The notes under the pieces were generated by a model, which was given only the letters and a program-made list of their open reading frames with translations, did not search any database and had not been told where the DNA came from. Both the position numbers and the translations under genes were made by a program. This document shows positions 32,147 to 36,253 of a stretch of 36,253 nucleotides of DNA, in pieces (position 1 is the stretch's first letter; each line of letters begins with the position of its first letter). The stretch lies in contig PBRC01000046.1 of NCBI GenBank assembly GCA_002725285.1, forward strand, positions 1 through 36,253. Direction: 5' to 3'. The stretch is from Gammaproteobacteria bacterium (lineage in GTDB: Bacteria; Pseudomonadota; Gammaproteobacteria; Pseudomonadales; Azotimanducaceae).

Positions 32147-34649
32147 CTTACCGATTTCGCTTCTTCAGCGCAGCAGCCTGCGTTTCATGGCTCATCACAA
32201 ACGGCAAAGCTGGCTGACGTTCACAGGCATCATGTTGGGCGTTACCATGGTTGTCGCGGTTGACCTGGCCAACAGCAGTGCCCGTCGCGCCTTCGCGCTA
32301 TCGCTCACGTCAGTGGCAGGGAACGTGACACACCAGATAGTAGGTGGTCCGCTGGGAATTGATGAGCATGTCTATTCCCGTATACGAACAGAACTTGCTA
32401 TTCGCAACAGTGCGCCAATGGTTACCGGGGTGGTTCGGATTAAGGGTCAGAATTTCAGATTGATCGGCAGTGATCCGATAAGCGAAGCCACCATTGGTCG
32501 TCATGTGCTTGGCCTTCATCGCGGTGAGTTGAAAGAAGCGTTGCTTAATCCAAATGCCGTGGTTCTGTCCGAGCGGGGTGCAAACAGACTTGAACTTTCG
32601 CTGAATCAGACATTTAGTCTGCAAGTTACAGGCAGAGAGCCTGAGGTCAAACTGGTTGCTACCTTCGCAGCGGATAATCCGGCAGCAACTGAGGGGCTAA
32701 TCTTCACCGATATCGCCAATGCTCAGACATTGCTGCAACGCTGGGGCAGGCTGGACAGAATTGATCTTGTAATCGACAGAGACGATCAACTTCGTTTGGA
32801 AGCCTGGCTGCCAGACGAACTCAAACTGGTCGAAAGTGACAGTCGAAATCAGTCGATGCAACAGATGAGTGATGCATTTCACATCAATCTCACTGCCATG
32901 AGTCTGCTGGCACTTCTGGTGGCGACACTTCTTATATACAACACGATGACACTGTCTGTCATACAAAGACGCCGGACGCTCGGGATCTACCGTACGCTCG
33001 GTGTGAGCCGGGGAGAGATATTCAATCTGGTTTTAAGTGAATCCCTGGCACTGGCGGTAATCGCCAGTGCCGCCGGTCTGGTTGCTGGTCTTTTGCTTGG
33101 ACAGTTGCTTGTCCAGCTGGTGACTAGAACGATCAACGACCTGTATTTCAGTCTGCATGTCAGTGCCTTTTTGATCGACCCATGGTCCCTGTTGAAGGGA
33201 TTCTCACTTGGTATAGTGATGACGCTGATCTCTGCTTTTTTACCAGCCTGGGAGGCTAATCGAACCGAACCCATTGCTGTTCAGCAACGTTCTGCGCTGG
33301 AGGAACAATGGCGCAGTCGCCTGCCATTCTTCGTGACGGTTGGACTTGTCTTCTTGCTGCTCGGAATGCTCCTGGTAAACCGGGAGCATGGTTCACTGCT
33401 AGAGGGATTTGCTGCTCTCACAATGATAGTTATGGGTTTCTGCCTGGTGATACCAAGTATTGTTGTGGTACTGAGTCGAGCAACAATACTGGTCATCGCA
33501 CCCCTGCCGTATCAGATTGTTCGCATCGCGATTCGCGGCATAAGCTCAGGAATAAGTCGGACTGGTCTAGCAGTCGCTGCCTTGACGGTTGCCGTGTCTG
33601 TTACCGTCGGCGTTGGCATCATGGTGGGGAGCTTCCGACATACAGTAGCGGTCTGGCTGGACCAGGCCTTAGTTGGTGATGTCTACATTTCACCCACAGG
33701 TCTGGTCAGTGACGACGCCCTGCGTCGTGTGAAGCAGCAATTGACCGGCGTGGATGGGATAAAACACGTTGTGGGTAGTCGAGTGTTAAATGCTGAATCT
33801 GAATTCGGTCCATTGCGCCTCATGGCGAGAACCTTAACTGATGTTGATACAGGTATGCCCATGAAAGAGGCTGTGCCTGGCGCAGAACAACTATTTCTTG
33901 AAGGGCAAGGTGTGCTGGTCTCGGAACCCCTGGCCTATCACCGGCAGCGTGGTCCGGGAGATACGATATCGCTGCATACCAGCGAAGGTCCGAGGCAGTT
34001 CCCAATTGTTGGTGTGTACTTTGACTACACATCTTCCCAGGGGATGGTTGTCATGCAGCATGAGCTTTACCGTCATTGGTGGAGTGACGACAGCCTTACC
34101 GGACTGACCGTAGTTGGTAAACAGGGAGTGACCGCAGACAAGCTGCTCAGCGAAACCCGGAGAGCTATCGGTTTAGACCTGGAACATTTTACAGTCATTT
34201 CAAACGGAGAAATAAGGCAAGTCGCCCTGAGTGTATTCGACCGTACTTTCGTCATCACTGATGTGATGAGATTACTCGCCATCCTGGTCGCCGCGGTCAG
34301 TGTATTAAGCGCTTTGATCGCGTTACAGCTGGAACGCACACGTGAGTTCGGGATTCTGAGAGCGACAGGTATGACACCTGGTCAGATCAGGTTAATGATT
34401 ATTGTGCAGACATTGCTGATTGGACTGTTCGCGGGTTTGCTGGCGATTCCCCTGGGATTGCTGATGGCCGAGGTTTTAATTGAGGTGATCAATCGTCGTG
34501 CCTTTGGCTGGAGTATGCAGCAGACGCTGCCGGTGGATGTGCTGATTCAGGCAATGGTACTGGCGCTGGGTTCGGCCTTTCTGGCCGGGCTTTACCCGGC
34601 TCACAAGGCAGCGACCATATCGCCATCTATGGCGTTGCGGGAGGAGTAG
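32136..34649 (+). CDS. ABC exporter permease with two FtsX domains (YbbP/AttFG-like, 837 aa)
   Basis: I chose a TTG start at 32136: AGGAGGG at 32124-32130 with a 5-nt spacer is one of the strongest ribosome sites in the window, and the start overlaps the ATPase stop. Longer readings run into the ATPase gene. Transmembrane segments appear at about residues 26-46, 255-280, 303-330 and 353-375 for the first half, then 390-410, 420-450, 478-500 and three near the end. Large periplasmic domains (about 50-250 and 505-700) separate them. Each half ends with the FtsX-like coupling motif (RRRTLGIYRTLGVSRGEI; LERTREFGILRATGMTPGQI). One polypeptide thus supplies both halves of the channel. Confidence 0.9.
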   Translation: MPGSLPISLLQRSSLRFMAHHKRQSWLTFTGIMLGVTMVVAVDLANSSARRAFALSLTSVAGNVTHQIVGGPLGIDEHVYSRIRTELAIRNSAPMVTGVVRIKGQNFRLIGSDPISEATIGRHVLGLHRGELKEALLNPNAVVLSERGANRLELSLNQTFSLQVTGREPEVKLVATFAADNPAATEGLIFTDIANAQTLLQRWGRLDRIDLVIDRDDQLRLEAWLPDELKLVESDSRNQSMQQMSDAFHINLTAMSLLALLVATLLIYNTMTLSVIQRRRTLGIYRTLGVSRGEIFNLVLSESLALAVIASAAGLVAGLLLGQLLVQLVTRTINDLYFSLHVSAFLIDPWSLLKGFSLGIVMTLISAFLPAWEANRTEPIAVQQRSALEEQWRSRLPFFVTVGLVFLLLGMLLVNREHGSLLEGFAALTMIVMGFCLVIPSIVVVLSRATILVIAPLPYQIVRIAIRGISSGISRTGLAVAALTVAVSVTVGVGIMVGSFRHTVAVWLDQALVGDVYISPTGLVSDDALRRVKQQLTGVDGIKHVVGSRVLNAESEFGPLRLMARTLTDVDTGMPMKEAVPGAEQLFLEGQGVLVSEPLAYHRQRGPGDTISLHTSEGPRQFPIVGVYFDYTSSQGMVVMQHELYRHWWSDDSLTGLTVVGKQGVTADKLLSETRRAIGLDLEHFTVISNGEIRQVALSVFDRTFVITDVMRLLAILVAAVSVLSALIALQLERTREFGILRATGMTPGQIRLMIIVQTLLIGLFAGLLAIPLGLLMAEVLIEVINRRAFGWSMQQTLPVDVLIQAMVLALGSAFLAGLYPAHKAATISPSMALREE

Positions 34650-34653
34650 TCCA

Positions 34654-35784
34654 ATGTCCTTTAGATCTGGTTCTCTGCTATTGGCATTTATCGTGTTACT
34701 GCCGGCCTGCGAGGGTAGAGACAGTCAGATCGGGACGCTGGATCTAACGGATATTCTGGGTGGTGAAGCGGCGGAAGGGTTTGAACAGGCCGTTGATATC
34801 AGGCAGTTTCATTTCCCGGGAGATCACGGCTCACATCCGGGGTTTCGGAATGAATGGTGGTATTTCACCGGCAACCTGAATACCGAGGATGATAGGCACT
34901 TCGGTTACCAGATCACTTTTTTTAGAACCTCACTCAAACCAGGCCGTACATCAGATCCGAAATCAAAATGGATGATTCAGGATATCTGGATGGCACATGT
35001 TGCAGTGACCGATATCCAGACTGAAAAGCACTATTCGAAGCAGAGGTTTTCCCGCGGGGGTCCATCGCTTGCAGGGGTCAGTCTGGATCCTGTCAAAATG
35101 TGGCTTGATGACTGGCAGGTCGTTGGACGAGGGAATGATTTTCCATGGCAGGTCTCAGTCAGGACCGATGAGTTTTCACTTCAATTAAGCCTGACTGCAG
35201 CGAAACCACCGGTCTTACAAGGTGATCAGGGGCTGAGCCGGAAGAGCACCGCTCCCGGTAATGCTTCGTACTATTACAGTTATTCAAGATTACATACAAA
35301 AGGAAAGGTGCGGATCGGAAACAGAGATCATGCGGTCACTGGTTCCAGCTGGTTTGATCGTGAATGGAGTACCAGTTCGCTGGATGCCGGGCAAACCGGC
35401 TGGGACTGGTTTTCACTGCAGTTCGAGAGCGGTGAGGATCTGATGTACTACCAGTTGCGCGATAAAAAGGGTTTTGCTGATGGGAACAGTCAGGGCAGTT
35501 GGATTGATGGCATGGGTATCAAAACCAGGATTGAAGAGAATCACATGCAACTTGAGGTGTTAAAAGAATGGCAGACGGCGGCTGGGCAGCAGTACCCGAC
35601 CCGCTGGCAAATGGATTATCTGGACCAGCGCTGGATTATTCAAGCTGCGGTAGAAGATCAGTTTATGGATCTTGCGGTCCCCTACTGGGAAGGCGCGGTC
35701 GAAATCTATGATCCGGAGTCTTTGGATCTGGTGGGTCGAGGTTACCTTGAAATGACCCGTATTAATGCCAGGAGTCGGCGATAA
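34654..35784 (+). CDS. AttH/CrtC-family (lipocalin-like, DUF2006) lipoprotein (376 aa)
   Basis: A type II signal ends in the lipobox LLPAC with Cys19 as lipid site, so the protein is membrane-attached in the periplasm. The fold is the carotenoid hydratase CrtC / AttH family: RNEWWYFTGNL near residue 65, a central TGSSWFDREW and the closing RGYLEMTR. AttH proteins are often encoded with an FtsX-type ABC exporter, as in attEFGH of Agrobacterium, and that is the case here. No other carotenoid gene is present, so carotenoid hydration is not suggested; a role in handling the exported lipid or lipoprotein is more likely. GAGGAG lies 7 nt before the ATG, and the gap to the permease stop is 4 bp. Confidence 0.88.
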   Translation: MSFRSGSLLLAFIVLLPACEGRDSQIGTLDLTDILGGEAAEGFEQAVDIRQFHFPGDHGSHPGFRNEWWYFTGNLNTEDDRHFGYQITFFRTSLKPGRTSDPKSKWMIQDIWMAHVAVTDIQTEKHYSKQRFSRGGPSLAGVSLDPVKMWLDDWQVVGRGNDFPWQVSVRTDEFSLQLSLTAAKPPVLQGDQGLSRKSTAPGNASYYYSYSRLHTKGKVRIGNRDHAVTGSSWFDREWSTSSLDAGQTGWDWFSLQFESGEDLMYYQLRDKKGFADGNSQGSWIDGMGIKTRIEENHMQLEVLKEWQTAAGQQYPTRWQMDYLDQRWIIQAAVEDQFMDLAVPYWEGAVEIYDPESLDLVGRGYLEMTRINARSRR

Positions 35785-35837
35785 AGGGGCCTTCAGGGAC
35801 AGGATTATTCTACGGAAGGTCAAGTTGCGCCAGGTCA

Positions 35838-35867
35838 TTGACACTGGCCAGCAGGTTCTCATACTCT
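35838..35867 (+). promoter_or_regulatory. Candidate promoter for the SPOR-domain gene
   Basis: A perfect -35 TTGACA (35838-35843) is followed after 18 bp by TACTCT (35862-35867, 3/6 to the -10). The predicted start is near 35874, about 30 nt before the ATG at 35904. Confidence 0.4.
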
Positions 35868-35903
35868 TCTGTTCATGCTTTATCAAGTCCATGCAGTCGA
35901 CGA

Positions 35904-36253
35904 ATGAGGATCCTACAGCTAGTTGCACTCGGATGGGCACTTGTCGCAGCCCCATGCGAGGCCAGAGAAGTGCCCGCTGCATCAATTGTGTTTGGCAGCT
36001 TCAGTAGTCGTGGTGTGGCGGAAAATGCGTTAGCCAGGTTCCAGACCCAGATCGATCTTCAGCTGCGGATTCATGAAGTCGAAATAAACAAAAGAACCTG
36101 GTTCAGGGTAACGAGCCATATGGATACAGCCCTGAATGACGTTGAGAGTACTCTTAGGGTCGTTAGAGAAACAATCATTCCCGGCGCCTGGGTACTGAGG
36201 TCCACCCTTGAAGTCAGCGGTGAGCTGGCGGTTCGGGAACTGGCTGCAAAAGT
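35904..36253 (+). CDS. Secreted SPOR-domain protein, N-terminal part (runs off the window)
   Basis: From the ATG at 35904 the frame stays open to the window end (116 full codons). The first 20 residues form a signal peptide (MRILQLVALGWALVAAPCEA, cleavage likely after the Ala). A SPOR-like domain follows: VFGSFSSRGVAENALARFQ and then RTWFRVTS, the usual pattern of a beta strand, an aligned helix and a closing strand. SPOR domains bind denuded peptidoglycan at division sites. Cys18 precedes the cleavage site, so a lipoprotein is less likely. The ribosome site is weak; a ten-codon out-of-frame peptide (35875-35907) overlaps the start by ATGA and could couple translation. The C-terminal part is not visible. 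Confidence 0.7.
   Translation, partial: MRILQLVALGWALVAAPCEAREVPAASIVFGSFSSRGVAENALARFQTQIDLQLRIHEVEINKRTWFRVTSHMDTALNDVESTLRVVRETIIPGAWVLRSTLEVSGELAVRELAAK

Noticed and set aside
34654-35784. Carotenoid 1,2-hydratase (CrtC)
   Set aside because: Same fold family, but it is a lipoprotein in an ABC exporter operon with no carotenoid genes; AttH-like is the better reading.
35875-35907. Ten-codon peptide before the SPOR gene
   Set aside because: No ribosome site or conservation evidence; mentioned only as possible coupling.
35765-36007. 80-residue plus-strand frame at the end of the AttH-like gene
   Set aside because: It overlaps the SPOR-domain gene in a different frame and has no family features; the frame from 35904 has a signal peptide and SPOR domain.

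Overview
The window looks like an accessory, catabolic segment of a Gram-negative chromosome, most likely a gammaproteobacterium and possibly marine. The support is a lipobox lipoprotein, a SPOR-domain protein, a Lol/MacB-type exporter and Shine-Dalgarno-led bacterial genes of moderate G+C. There are no rRNA, tRNA, CRISPR or core housekeeping genes to fix the lineage, so this is inference.

Layout. (1) 1-4343: the end of a calcium-binding-repeat protein, a 1158-residue secreted protein of unknown function, a decayed IS6-family transposase fragment and a strong intrinsic terminator. (2) 4344-14055, plus strand: a small four-Cys protein, an acyl-CoA synthetase, an amidohydrolase, a perfect 17-bp tandem repeat, then four genes encoding family III (CaiB/BaiF) CoA-transferases. 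(3) 14063-23680, minus strand: read 5'->3' it runs crotonase with N-terminal extension, CaiB, CaiB, MFS transporter, crotonase, HisG-like phosphoribosyltransferase, fused double CaiB. (4) 23899-31315, mixed strands: two VOC proteins, an enolase-superfamily enzyme, a membrane-anchored GST, an HsaA-like flavin hydroxylase, an SDR and two more crotonases. (5) 31445-36253: an ABC exporter (ATPase, double FtsX permease) with an AttH/CrtC-like lipoprotein, then the start of a SPOR protein.

How it may work together. The genes fit catabolism of one or more organic acids as CoA thioesters: activation by ligation or CoA transfer, oxidation (flavin hydroxylase, SDR), hydration or isomerisation (four crotonases with different catalytic residues), and possibly ring opening (VOC, enolase superfamily, amidohydrolase). 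The substrate cannot be read from sequence. No transcription factor gene is seen, although operator-like dyads are.

The most unusual element is the CoA-transferase array: nine CaiB domains in about 15 kb, arranged as two fused two-domain proteins, two overlapping split pairs and one single-domain protein. The catalytic Asp (equivalent of Asp169 of formyl-CoA transferase) is kept in only one half of three of the four double units, and which half keeps it differs between units. An orphan HisG-like gene lies inside the same transcription unit.
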